A stretch of DNA of 23,122 bases from an uncultured Acetatifactor sp. (GTDB lineage Bacteria > Bacillota > Clostridia > Lachnospirales > Lachnospiraceae), in assembly GCA_910577185.1 (NCBI GenBank), contig CAJTLR010000062.1, positions 1 to 23,122 of the forward strand. Reading direction: 5' to 3'. The translations under genes and the position numbers were made by a program. Position 1 is the stretch's first letter. Each line of letters starts with the position of its first letter. Shown piece after piece: positions 7,498 to 13,226 of the stretch. Under the pieces are notes generated by a model, which ran no database searches, was not told where the DNA came from, and saw nothing but the letters and a program-made list of their open reading frames with translations.

Positions 7498-7585
7498 AAT
7501 CCGGCAGGGGAACGTCCTTCTCCACTGCTCGCCGCGCGGCCCGCGTGCAGCTTTCGCTGCTGATTTCCTTTCGCGGGCCTGTGCA
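7498..7585 (+). repeat. Structured dispersed repeat, copy 2 (first of tandem pair)
   Basis: Starts AATCCGGCAGGGG and ends TGTGCA. Hairpin 1: GGCAG with CTGCT. Hairpin 2: outer stem GGCCCGCG (7538-7545) with CGCGGGCC (7572-7579), perfect over eight pairs, enclosing GCAGC-TTTC-GCTGC and TGATTTCCTT. Compared with copy 3 the outer stem has three positions where G-C and C-G pairs are swapped on both arms. It lies antisense inside the leader of ribU. Confidence 0.9.
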
Positions 7586-7671
7586 ATCCAGCAGGGGAAC
7601 GCCCTTCTCCACTGCTCGTGCGCCGGGCGCGTGCAGCTTTCGCTGCTGATTTCCTTACGCGCCCGTGTGCA
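7585..7671 (+). repeat. Structured dispersed repeat, copy 3 (second of tandem pair)
   Basis: Direct tandem copy of 7498-7585; TGTGCA recurs at 7493, 7580 and 7666, giving periods of 87 and 86 bases. Hairpin 1: AGCAG with CTGCT, perfect. Hairpin 2: outer stem CGGGCGCG (7624-7631) with CGCGCCCG (7658-7665), perfect, around the same invariant inner sequence. It abuts the riboswitch terminator at 7673. Confidence 0.9.
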
Positions 7672-7672
7672 T

Positions 7673-7701
7673 AAAAAACCCCCGGATCGTCTGATCCGGG
7701 G
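7673..7701 (-). terminator. Intrinsic terminator of the FMN riboswitch expression platform
   Basis: On the minus strand CCCCGGATC-AGAC-GATCCGGGG forms a perfect nine-pair stem followed by G and six T residues. It lies about 120 bases downstream of the FMN aptamer and upstream of ribU, the position expected for FMN-induced premature termination. CCCGGGG within the aptamer (near 7909) could compete for one arm as antiterminator, which is inference. Confidence 0.88.
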
Positions 7702-7818
7702 TGAAATACACGCATACCGACTGCAGGCAGAAAACGCCACAGCAAACCGCAGGGCCACCAGCCCCCGCCGCATTCACTGTCCCATGAATAACATGCGCCT
7801 TTTCCTTTTACAGTCCAT

Positions 7819-7995
7819 ATTTCTTCTTTCATCCAGACTTTACTGTTGGTTCCGGACTTTCACCGAATCAGCCGTGACAAAAATCTGCTTCCATGCAAAT
7901 CTCCTGCCCCGGGTCGCGGACTATACCGCCAGTAGGGAATTCTGCCCGCCAAACCGTCAAGATTTCGCAGGAGTCACCCGACCCCGAAGAATTTT
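7819..7995 (-). ncRNA. FMN riboswitch (RFN element) controlling ribU
   Basis: Reading the minus strand gives the conserved RFN blocks in order: CTTCGGGGTCGGGTGA, ATTCCCTACTGGCGGTATAG, TCCGCGACCC, TCGGTGAAAGTCCGGAACC, AACAGTAAAGTCTGGATG and AAAGAAGAA closing P1 with TTCTTC. FMN binding is expected to favour the terminator at 7673-7701 and switch off ribU. The aptamer is longer than usual because the P2 loop, normally TGAAATT between GGG and CCC, carries an inserted hairpin of about 33 bases. Confidence 0.93.
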
Positions 7996-8009
7996 CTGTT
8001 AAATTTTTG

Positions 8010-8032
8010 CAGAAGACTTCTTTTGTCTTCTG
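8010..8032 (-). other. Hairpin between ribU promoter and riboswitch
   Basis: CAGAAGAC and GTCTTCTG form a perfect eight-pair stem around seven bases in the first transcribed bases of the leader. It is followed by CAAAAATTT rather than a T-run. A 5' stabilising stem is the simplest reading. Confidence 0.45.
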
Positions 8033-8047
8033 TCAGGTACAAAACAT

Positions 8048-8076
8048 ATTATAATACAGTTTCTTCCGGAAATCAA
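8048..8076 (-). promoter_or_regulatory. Sigma-A promoter for the ribU leader
   Basis: Minus-strand -35 TTGATT (8071-8076), 17-base spacer, consensus -10 TATAAT (8048-8053). It lies immediately after the stop of the P-loop kinase-like gene (8084) and predicts a leader of roughly 680 bases before ribU. Confidence 0.75.
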
Positions 8077-8083
8077 GATTTTT

Positions 8084-8908
8084 TTACGTTCCTGCCGCAA
8101 ATCCGGGCAGCGCCGCAATATCCTCCCGGGTATATTTTTTTGCCGGGAAAACAATACTTTGTTCCCTGAAAACTTCCTCCAAAATTCTGTGTTCCAGTTC
8201 CCTTCTTCGTTTCAGGTGTTCCAGCAATCCTTCCGGTCCGGACAGGGCATTGGCCTTTCCAAAAGGTGACGTCTCCAGGTACTGCAGCATCATGGGAAAC
8301 CACAATTCCCTTCCCTCCTCATCGGAACGTTCCTTTCTGATTATGTCAATTCCCTCCGCAATATTCTCCACGTCCAGATAGATAATTCTGTATGTTTTTC
8401 CGGCCAGAATATCCTTTAAATTTCTGTAAAATTCCAGGATTTCAGCATCCGTCATCATAAGATACAGCATCTGGTTTTCCACAATATTCTGAAAAATGGA
8501 GCACTCAAAAATCTGTCCCTGTCCGCTCCATCTCCCGAAGCGTGAAAAAATGACACGCTCAAAAGCTTCCCTGTCCAGATTTCCGTTATAAATCTCATAC
8601 CGCTCCAGATCCTTGTGGAATCCCGGAATATCCGTCAGTATCCGGGTATAACAGATAATCTTCCGCTCCCCTTCCGCCACGGTTTTTTCCCGGATTTCTT
8701 CCCGGAGCGCCGGATATCGTTCCAGCACCTCCCCATACTCTTTTTCCGTGGTATAGGCACACCATGCCATTTCCACCGGAGAAAAATCCCCTTCCCGGAA
8801 GACCTGGTACTCTTTCCCCATATCTGCCAGGCGCTGCACGAAAGTGGTTTTTCCCGCCCCCTGTATTCCCTCCACAAAGTAACTTGTCTGTGCATTCGTA
8901 TGATCCAT
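8084..8908 (-). CDS. P-loop NTPase, nucleoside/thymidylate-kinase-like, substrate unknown
   Basis: A 274-residue soluble protein with Walker A GIQGAGKTT at about residues 14-22, right at the N-terminus as in kinases of the P-loop nucleoside/nucleotide type. The segment FECSIFQNIVENQMLYLM resembles the position of the DRS motif in deoxynucleoside kinases but is not canonical, and IIYLDVENI gives a second hydrophobic strand with Asp. The C-terminal half is helical and arginine-rich (KRRRELEHRILEEVF), compatible with a lid. ATG at 8908 has GGGAGG in front. It is transcribed alone from a clear promoter at 8945-8973. Family membership is by motif only; the phosphate acceptor cannot be predicted. 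Confidence 0.8.
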   Translation of the reverse strand: MDHTNAQTSYFVEGIQGAGKTTFVQRLADMGKEYQVFREGDFSPVEMAWCAYTTEKEYGEVLERYPALREEIREKTVAEGERKIICYTRILTDIPGFHKDLERYEIYNGNLDREAFERVIFSRFGRWSGQGQIFECSIFQNIVENQMLYLMMTDAEILEFYRNLKDILAGKTYRIIYLDVENIAEGIDIIRKERSDEEGRELWFPMMLQYLETSPFGKANALSGPEGLLEHLKRRRELEHRILEEVFREQSIVFPAKKYTREDIAALPGFAAGT

Positions 8909-8944
8909 AAGTCCTCCCTTGTAAAAACAAAATGACTGCCATCC

Positions 8945-8973
8945 ATTATGCGACGGAATTCCGGGATTGTCAA
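8945..8973 (-). promoter_or_regulatory. Promoter for the P-loop kinase-like gene, with palindrome in the spacer
   Basis: Minus-strand -35 TTGACA (8968-8973), 17-base spacer, -10 CATAAT (8945-8950). The spacer contains the perfect ten-base palindrome CGGAATTCCG (8954-8963), which could be a repressor site. Confidence 0.7.
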
Positions 8974-8998
8974 TCCTGCGCTGCCCTGTCCCCGTTTA

Positions 8999-9073
8999 CT
9001 GCTTTTACAGCCATCCGGAAACAATGTTTTGCGGCCTTTTTGAAACCAGTTCCCCAATATCTGTCAAAAGCAG
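8999..9073. repeat. Near-perfect inverted repeat between divergent promoters
   Basis: CTGCTTTTACAG (8999-9010) and CTGTCAAAAGCAG (9061-9073) are inverted copies differing by one inserted base, about 50 bases apart. They lie between the divergent promoters at 8945-8973 and 9090-9118. This could be a pair of operator half-sites or the ends of a decayed small element; no coding content is visible between them. Confidence 0.4.
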
Positions 9074-9089
9074 GCCGGCGAAAAAGGGA

Positions 9090-9118
9090 TTGACAGATGT
9101 CCTGAAGGGTAATACCAT
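9090..9118 (+). promoter_or_regulatory. Promoter for the small plus-strand gene
   Basis: Plus-strand -35 TTGACA (9090-9095), 17-base spacer, -10 TACCAT (9113-9118), about 75 bases ahead of the ATG at 9193. The -10 is weak while the -35 is consensus. Confidence 0.55.
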
Positions 9119-9192
9119 CACAATAATACAAATTTTCTGCCCCAGCTGGTACCCGGAGGCAGGAAAGAAAACGAAAAACCAGGAGGAAGGCC

Positions 9193-9459
9193 ATGTTTCG
9201 CTTATGGGCAAAAATTTTTAAAGACAATCGTATGTTAAAGGACACCTGCATAGAAGATGCCGGCACGGACACACGCACCCATAAAGTGTTCCATGCCCTG
9301 GATGAAATCTGTTATCAGTTTGATCTGGGAAAACCTGTCTGGCTGGACAAAACCATCTCGGATTTCAAGCGTTACCGCAAGGCACGCTTTACCCAGGACA
9401 GCTTTATGGAAAGCATCGACTTTGATTATTTGGAAATTCAGATAATTGAGGAAGATTAG
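9193..9459 (+). CDS. Small conserved-looking protein of unknown function
   Basis: An 88-residue acidic-ended soluble protein with no signal peptide, transmembrane segment or cysteine cluster. Notable features are the central HKVFHALDEICYQFDLGKPVWLD and the C-terminal ESIDFDYLEIQIIEED. The start has an excellent ribosome binding site (AGGAGGAAGGCC before ATG) and its own promoter, which supports a real gene. I have seen similar small proteins in Clostridia without a defined role, but I do not recognise a named family. It is followed at once by the promoter of the TrhA gene, so the two are probably separate transcripts with possible read-through. Confidence 0.75.
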   Translation: MFRLWAKIFKDNRMLKDTCIEDAGTDTRTHKVFHALDEICYQFDLGKPVWLDKTISDFKRYRKARFTQDSFMESIDFDYLEIQIIEED

Positions 9460-9461
9460 GG

Positions 9462-9488
9462 TTGACATTTTCCCAATCCGGGTATAAT
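9462..9488 (+). promoter_or_regulatory. Promoter for the hemolysin III/TrhA gene
   Basis: TTGACA (9462-9467) and TATAAT (9483-9488) are both consensus but only 15 bases apart; the overlapping TAATAT gives a 17-base spacer. The start would fall near 9495, leaving a leader of about 195 bases. Confidence 0.65.
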
Positions 9489-9490
9489 AT

Positions 9491-9560
9491 TTATTGTAAT
9501 ACGTGGTTTTGAAAACTATGTGACAAAGTTATTGTAATCGTAACATAGTTTACATTACTC
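9491..9560 (+). promoter_or_regulatory. Possible operator or leader structure ahead of trhA
   Basis: Directly after the promoter, TTATTGTAAT occurs twice (9491-9500 and 9530-9539). AAACTATGT (9513-9521) is inverted perfectly as ACATAGTTT (9543-9551). The second block also reads as an imperfect palindrome GTAATCGTAAC-ATA-GTTTACATTAC. The overlapping symmetries favour protein binding over a simple hairpin. The regulator is unknown. Confidence 0.45.
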
Positions 9561-9582
9561 CCATATATTGATTATGTATGCT

Positions 9583-9637
9583 GAAAGCGTACGTCCCCGG
9601 CAGCCGGAAATGCCGGACCGGGCCGCGGAAAGCGTAC
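9583..9637 (+). repeat. Direct repeat flanking a hairpin in the trhA leader
   Basis: GAAAGCGTAC occurs at 9583-9592 and 9628-9637, 45 bases apart. Between them CCGGCA-GCCGGAAA-TGCCGG forms a hairpin. The trhA ribosome binding site lies about 40 bases further on. Confidence 0.4.
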
Positions 9638-9691
9638 ATCACCGAAAAGCAGTTCACAGACAAAAATATGCATTTTTCAGGAGGTGTCAAT

Positions 9692-10342
9692 ATGCAGATT
9701 ACAATAAGAGAGCCCGGAAGCGCCATCACACATTTTGTAGGCATGATGCTGGCCGTGTTTGCGGCAGTACCGCTGCTGGTAAAGGCCGGTGTTTCTTCAG
9801 ACGGAAAACATTTTGCCGCCATGGCCATTTTTATGGCAAGCATGATATTGCTTTACGGAGCCAGCGCCGCTTACCATTCCGTAAACCTGAGCGGAAAGTC
9901 CCTGCGGATTTTCCGGAAGCTGGATCACATGATGATTTTCGTGCTGATCGCCGGTTCCTATACCCCGGTATGTCTCATTGTGCTGGGCGGGAACCTGGGA
10001 TATACCCTGCTGACTCTGGTATGGGGTATCGCCGCTGCAGGCATGATCATCAAGGCATGCTGGATCACATGCCCCAAATGGTTTTCTTCCATTATTTACA
10101 TCGCCATGGGCTGGGTATGTGTCCTAGTGTTCGGAAAACTGCTGGATACCCTTTCCACCGCGGCATTCCTGTGGCTGCTGGCCGGAGGCGTGATTTATAC
10201 CGCAGGGGGCATTATTTACGCCCTGAAGCTCCCCCTTTTCAATTCCAGGCACAAAGAATTCGGTTCCCATGAGGTATTTCACTTATTTGTCATGGCGGGA
10301 AGCGTATGCCATTTCATCTTCATGTATTCCTATGTGGCATAA
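9692..10342 (+). CDS. trhA: PAQR-family membrane protein TrhA (hemolysin III)
   Basis: A 216-residue seven-transmembrane protein of the hemolysin III / PAQR family, linked in bacteria to membrane lipid homeostasis. The putative metal site residues are present: Ser and His in GASAAYHSV, Asp-His in KLDHMMIFVLIAGSYTPV, and the paired histidines in HEVFHLFVMAGSVCHFIF. The length matches the family. ATG at 9692 follows AGGAGGTG at proper spacing; the frame is open further upstream to 9578 but without a start signal. It has its own promoter and a structured leader of about 195 bases. Whether this copy has haemolytic activity cannot be inferred; the family name is historical. Confidence 0.92.
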   Translation: MQITIREPGSAITHFVGMMLAVFAAVPLLVKAGVSSDGKHFAAMAIFMASMILLYGASAAYHSVNLSGKSLRIFRKLDHMMIFVLIAGSYTPVCLIVLGGNLGYTLLTLVWGIAAAGMIIKACWITCPKWFSSIIYIAMGWVCVLVFGKLLDTLSTAAFLWLLAGGVIYTAGGIIYALKLPLFNSRHKEFGSHEVFHLFVMAGSVCHFIFMYSYVA

Positions 10343-10445
10343 CAAGGCCGTCCGGCCCCGAACCCTCCTGACAGGAATCCGAACCCGGAGAGAAACTTTC
10401 CTTCTCCCGCTTACCGCGCTCCCATCTGGCGGCATCCTTCCTTGT

Positions 10446-10517
10446 AATCCGGCAGGGGAAGGCCCCTCTCCGCTGCTTGCGCGCAGGGGGTGCATATGAA
10501 AATATGCACCCCCTGCG
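10446..10517 (+). repeat. Structured dispersed repeat, copy 4, chimeric (left hairpin kept, right hairpin replaced)
   Basis: The left part AATCCGGCAGGGG...CTGCTTGCG matches the 5' half of the 87-base units, including hairpin 1 (GGCAG with CTGCT). The right half is not the compound hairpin of the other copies but a different long perfect stem (see 10482-10517). It lies in sense orientation about 100 bases downstream of trhA. Confidence 0.75.
10482..10517. terminator. 16-pair hairpin between convergent trhA and galE, probable bidirectional terminator
   Basis: CGCAGGGGGTGCATAT and ATATGCACCCCCTGCG pair perfectly around GAAA. On the plus strand it is followed by GTCATTCTTTTG, a poor T-run; on the minus strand no T-run follows. 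Its position between convergent gene ends (10342 and 10583) suits a shared terminator, but a stem of this strength could instead act as a transcript-end stabiliser. Confidence 0.65.
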
Positions 10518-10582
10518 TCATTCTTTTGTATCGTCAGCTTCAGTCCCGCAGAATATGGATTCTGTCCCTCTCCCGATCTGTC

Positions 10583-11599
10583 TCAGTCCTCATATCCATT
10601 GGGATTGTTCTTCTGCCATCTCCAGGAATCCTCACACATCTCCCGGATGCCGTACTGGGCTTCCCATCCCAGCTCTTCCTTTGCCAGGGCTGCATCCGCA
10701 TAGCAGGCCGCAATATCGCCTTCCCTTCTGGGCTTAATCACATAGGGCACTTTCACCCCTGTGGCTTCCTCAAAGTTTTTGACCAGGTCCAGCACACTGT
10801 AGCCCACGCCGGTGCCCAGATTATAAATGCGCAGACCACCCTTCTCCTGGATCTTTTTCAGCGCCTTCACATGTCCCAGCGCCAGGTCCACCACGTGAAT
10901 ATAATCCCGGACACCTGTTCCGTCCGGCGTGTCGTAATCATCACCGAATACGCCCAGCTGGGGAAGCTTGCCCACTGCCACCTGGGTGATGTAGGGCATC
11001 AGATTGTTGGGAATTCCGTTGGGATTCTCCCCCATGGTGCCGCTCTTGTGCGCACCGATAGGATTAAAGTAGCGAAGCAGTATCACATTCCACTCCGTGT
11101 CGGCTTTCTGGATATCCGAAAGAATCTGCTCCAGCATGGATTTCGTCCAGCCGTAAGGATTTGTGCACTGTCCTTTGGGGCAGTCTTCCGTGATGGGAAT
11201 CACGGCAGGATTTCCGTATACGGTTGCGCTGGAGGAGAAGATAATGTTCCTGACACCATGTTTCCGCATCACATCCACCAATGTCAGGGTACCGGAAATA
11301 TTGTTCTCATAATACTCCCAGGGCTTCTGTACGGACTCGCCCACCGCCTTCAGTCCCGCAAAATGTATCACTGCATCAATGGATTCCCTGGTGAAGATAT
11401 CCTCCAGGGCATCCCGGTCCAGGATATCCGCCTTGTAAAAAGGAACTTTTCTGCCGGTGATGGCTTCCACCCGCTGAAGGGATTTTTCACTGGAATTACA
11501 TAAATTGTCAACCACCACAACTTCATAGCCCGCATTCTGCAGTTCCACCACCGTATGGCTGCCGATAAATCCGGCGCCTCCCGTCACCAAAATTTTCAT
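10583..11599 (-). CDS. galE: UDP-glucose 4-epimerase
   Basis: GalE interconverts UDP-galactose and UDP-glucose using bound NAD, in the Leloir pathway and for surface polysaccharide precursors. The 338-residue protein has the Rossmann GGAGFIGSH at residues 7-15, YEVVVVDNLCNS, the catalytic serine region SSSATVYG, the YxxxK pair in YGWTK, and RYFNPIGAH, all diagnostic. ATG at 11599 has AGAGGAC upstream; the frame continues 17 codons upstream without a start signal. It lies 166 bases downstream of the UDP-sugar pyrophosphorylase but has its own promoter and a hairpin leader. Together they supply and interconvert UDP-hexoses. Confidence 0.95.
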   Translation of the reverse strand: MKILVTGGAGFIGSHTVVELQNAGYEVVVVDNLCNSSEKSLQRVEAITGRKVPFYKADILDRDALEDIFTRESIDAVIHFAGLKAVGESVQKPWEYYENNISGTLTLVDVMRKHGVRNIIFSSSATVYGNPAVIPITEDCPKGQCTNPYGWTKSMLEQILSDIQKADTEWNVILLRYFNPIGAHKSGTMGENPNGIPNNLMPYITQVAVGKLPQLGVFGDDYDTPDGTGVRDYIHVVDLALGHVKALKKIQEKGGLRIYNLGTGVGYSVLDLVKNFEEATGVKVPYVIKPRREGDIAACYADAALAKEELGWEAQYGIREMCEDSWRWQKNNPNGYED

Positions 11600-11614
11600 A
11601 GCGTCCTCTTTTCT

Positions 11615-11647
11615 GCCCGCCGCCCGTTGTGCCGGGCCACAGCGGGC
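11615..11647 (-). other. Nested hairpin just upstream of the galE ribosome binding site
   Basis: Outer arms GCCCGC and GCGGGC and inner arms GCCCG and CGGGC form a nested GC-rich stem. It ends only a few bases before the galE ribosome binding site (AGAGGAC near 11604-11610). It may modulate galE translation or be a decayed terminator without T-run. Confidence 0.4.
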
Positions 11648-11679
11648 CAACTACTGTATTATGTTTTCTTTACAGTTAC

Positions 11680-11708
11680 AGAATACTAATTATTTCCGCT
11701 TATCTCAA
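11680..11708 (-). promoter_or_regulatory. Promoter for galE
   Basis: Minus-strand -35 TTGAGA (11703-11708), 17-base spacer, -10 TATTCT (11680-11685), between the pyrophosphorylase stop and galE. The surrounding sequence is AT-rich, unlike the flanking genes. Confidence 0.55.
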
Positions 11709-11765
11709 TATTTTTATGTTGCAGGAAACTGTCGAAATGTTATATGGCTGCTGTACCTCCGCTTT

Positions 11766-12998
11766 TTACAGCTCCACTCCGTTCTCCTGAAGAAGCTTCC
11801 TGGCGCTTTCCACGGAATCCACACCCGTTTTATTTTTAATGGGCGCAAATTCCTTTTCCCGCACCACTTCAAAAGGAAGACAGCTCTCCATCTGGTGGAT
11901 CATGTCCAGCACAAGATTCTCATATTTATAACCGTTGGCCGCCTCCGGCTTCACCAGACTGCCAGTCTCGTCCAGATAAGGAATCTTTTTCTCCACAAGA
12001 TGCAGGGGAAGGCTCAGTTCCAGCACTCTTTCCAGCTCCGCCACACTGAACAGATAGTTCAGGATTACCCCGAAATTGTAAGAAGGCTCCCCGTTTTCGT
12101 CCTTTGCCTCCATCAGTTCTTCCGTCATATCGTAATATTCCACAATGGAAGGCCTGCCATCTTCCAGACACACGGCTCCCACCTTCTCGTCCGGCGTCAC
12201 CTTGCGCACCACCTTGGCTCCCACCACACAGTTTTTCTGAATGGTAGCGCCGATAAAGCAGGGATCCGCAATCCTCTGGAGTACATTGTCCACCGCAAAG
12301 ACATTCAGCCACTGGATTCCCTCTCTGTGCACCAGGTCCAGAAGCCCTGCATCCTTCAGGGAGATAAACCAGCCCCCGTTCCCGTTGGGAGAACTGGCCA
12401 GCTTTCCCTTGCCCTCCAGGTAAATCTTCCCGTTATAGTCTGTGGCTACCGCCATTTTCTGCATGAAAAAGTGCACATATTCCTCTTTATACCCAAAATA
12501 AGCATGTTCCTTCAAAAAACTGACAGTCTTGTCATTATTCTTGTCGCTGGTCATCACAAACAGATGCAGCCAGGTTCCCGTCTGACGCACCACATCCATA
12601 AGATTATGTACCAGGCACTCAAAAATATACAGTTCCCTGGTAATTCCCACATTATATACACCCTTTGGATCATCAGATCCAAGCCGGGTTCCCATTCCTC
12701 CTGCCAGAAGCACGGCTCCAACCCTGCCTGCCCGGATGGCCTCGGTTCCCACCGCGGTGAAAGCTTCCCGGTTTGCCTCGATCTCAGGAAGCTGCATGGA
12801 CGCCAGCGGCGTGATCACCCCTCTTTTCAGCAGATCCTCCTGATGCCTGCAGGAATCCAGAATGCTCATATCGGCAGACTCGATCTGGGCAAGCAGATTT
12901 GTCTTTTCTTCCTGGGATAATTCCTCATAATACTTCAGGACATGCTCCTGACCATATTTTTCCACTTTTTCCTTCGCCTGTGACAATGTCATGCTCAT
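11766..12998 (-). CDS. UDP-sugar pyrophosphorylase, UDPGP type 1 (eukaryote-like) family
   Basis: A 410-residue nucleotidyltransferase that makes UDP-sugars from UTP and sugar 1-phosphate. The UTP-binding loop is LLAGGMGTRLGSDDPKG, and SPNGNGGWF matches the NGNGG substrate motif of the AGX/UDP-HexNAc pyrophosphorylase branch, unlike the short GalU enzyme of most bacteria. YFGYKEEYVHFFMQ and FAVDNVLQRIADP are further family blocks. ATG at 12998 follows GGAGAGGGAGAAA. The precise sugar (glucose, galactose, GlcNAc or GalNAc 1-phosphate) cannot be read; such enzymes can be broad. The neighbour galE suggests UDP-glucose/galactose or their N-acetyl forms. It has its own promoter at 13170-13197. Confidence 0.88.
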   Translation of the reverse strand: MSMTLSQAKEKVEKYGQEHVLKYYEELSQEEKTNLLAQIESADMSILDSCRHQEDLLKRGVITPLASMQLPEIEANREAFTAVGTEAIRAGRVGAVLLAGGMGTRLGSDDPKGVYNVGITRELYIFECLVHNLMDVVRQTGTWLHLFVMTSDKNNDKTVSFLKEHAYFGYKEEYVHFFMQKMAVATDYNGKIYLEGKGKLASSPNGNGGWFISLKDAGLLDLVHREGIQWLNVFAVDNVLQRIADPCFIGATIQKNCVVGAKVVRKVTPDEKVGAVCLEDGRPSIVEYYDMTEELMEAKDENGEPSYNFGVILNYLFSVAELERVLELSLPLHLVEKKIPYLDETGSLVKPEAANGYKYENLVLDMIHQMESCLPFEVVREKEFAPIKNKTGVDSVESARKLLQENGVEL

Positions 12999-13169
12999 TT
13001 TCTCCCTCTCCTTTCTCCGGCACCGGTCCTGCGTGCCACTCCCTTCTACTGCCGTGTCAGAGTCCGGAATCCACAGCAGTTTCCTGATCCGTGGAGGGAA
13101 ATCCGCACGGGATAATCCCTTTCCGGCTCCCTTCGCGCAGCCCGGCAGCCTGTCTGATATCACATAAAA

Positions 13170-13197
13170 AGTATATCATAAAACCAACTGTTTTCAA
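13170..13197 (-). promoter_or_regulatory. Promoter for the UDP-sugar pyrophosphorylase gene
   Basis: Minus-strand -35 TTGAAA (13192-13197), 16-base spacer, -10 TATACT (13170-13175). It predicts a start near 13163 and a leader of about 165 bases in which no further motif stands out. Confidence 0.65.
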
Positions 13198-13206
13198 AGT
13201 GTTTTC

Positions 13207-13226
13207 GCCCTTTCAGGGCTTTTTTT
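13207..13226 (+). terminator. Terminator-like hairpin reading on the plus strand
   Basis: GCCCT-TTC-AGGGC followed by seven T residues is a canonical short intrinsic terminator on the plus strand. No plus-strand gene precedes it. On the minus strand it is the first thing after the stop of the LRR protein but lacks a following T-run, so it could stop antisense transcription or act weakly at the end of the seven-gene run. Confidence 0.6.

Noticed and set aside
7493..7671. Possible CRISPR array because of direct repeats with a regular 87-base period
   Set aside because: Only two units, no unique spacers between short repeats, and the same unit occurs singly elsewhere.
7376..7773. Open frames through the tandem repeats that could encode small repetitive proteins
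   Set aside because: The similarity between the translated units follows the DNA repeat in several frames and on both strands. There is no convincing ribosome binding site, and the stem-compensating changes do not preserve codons.
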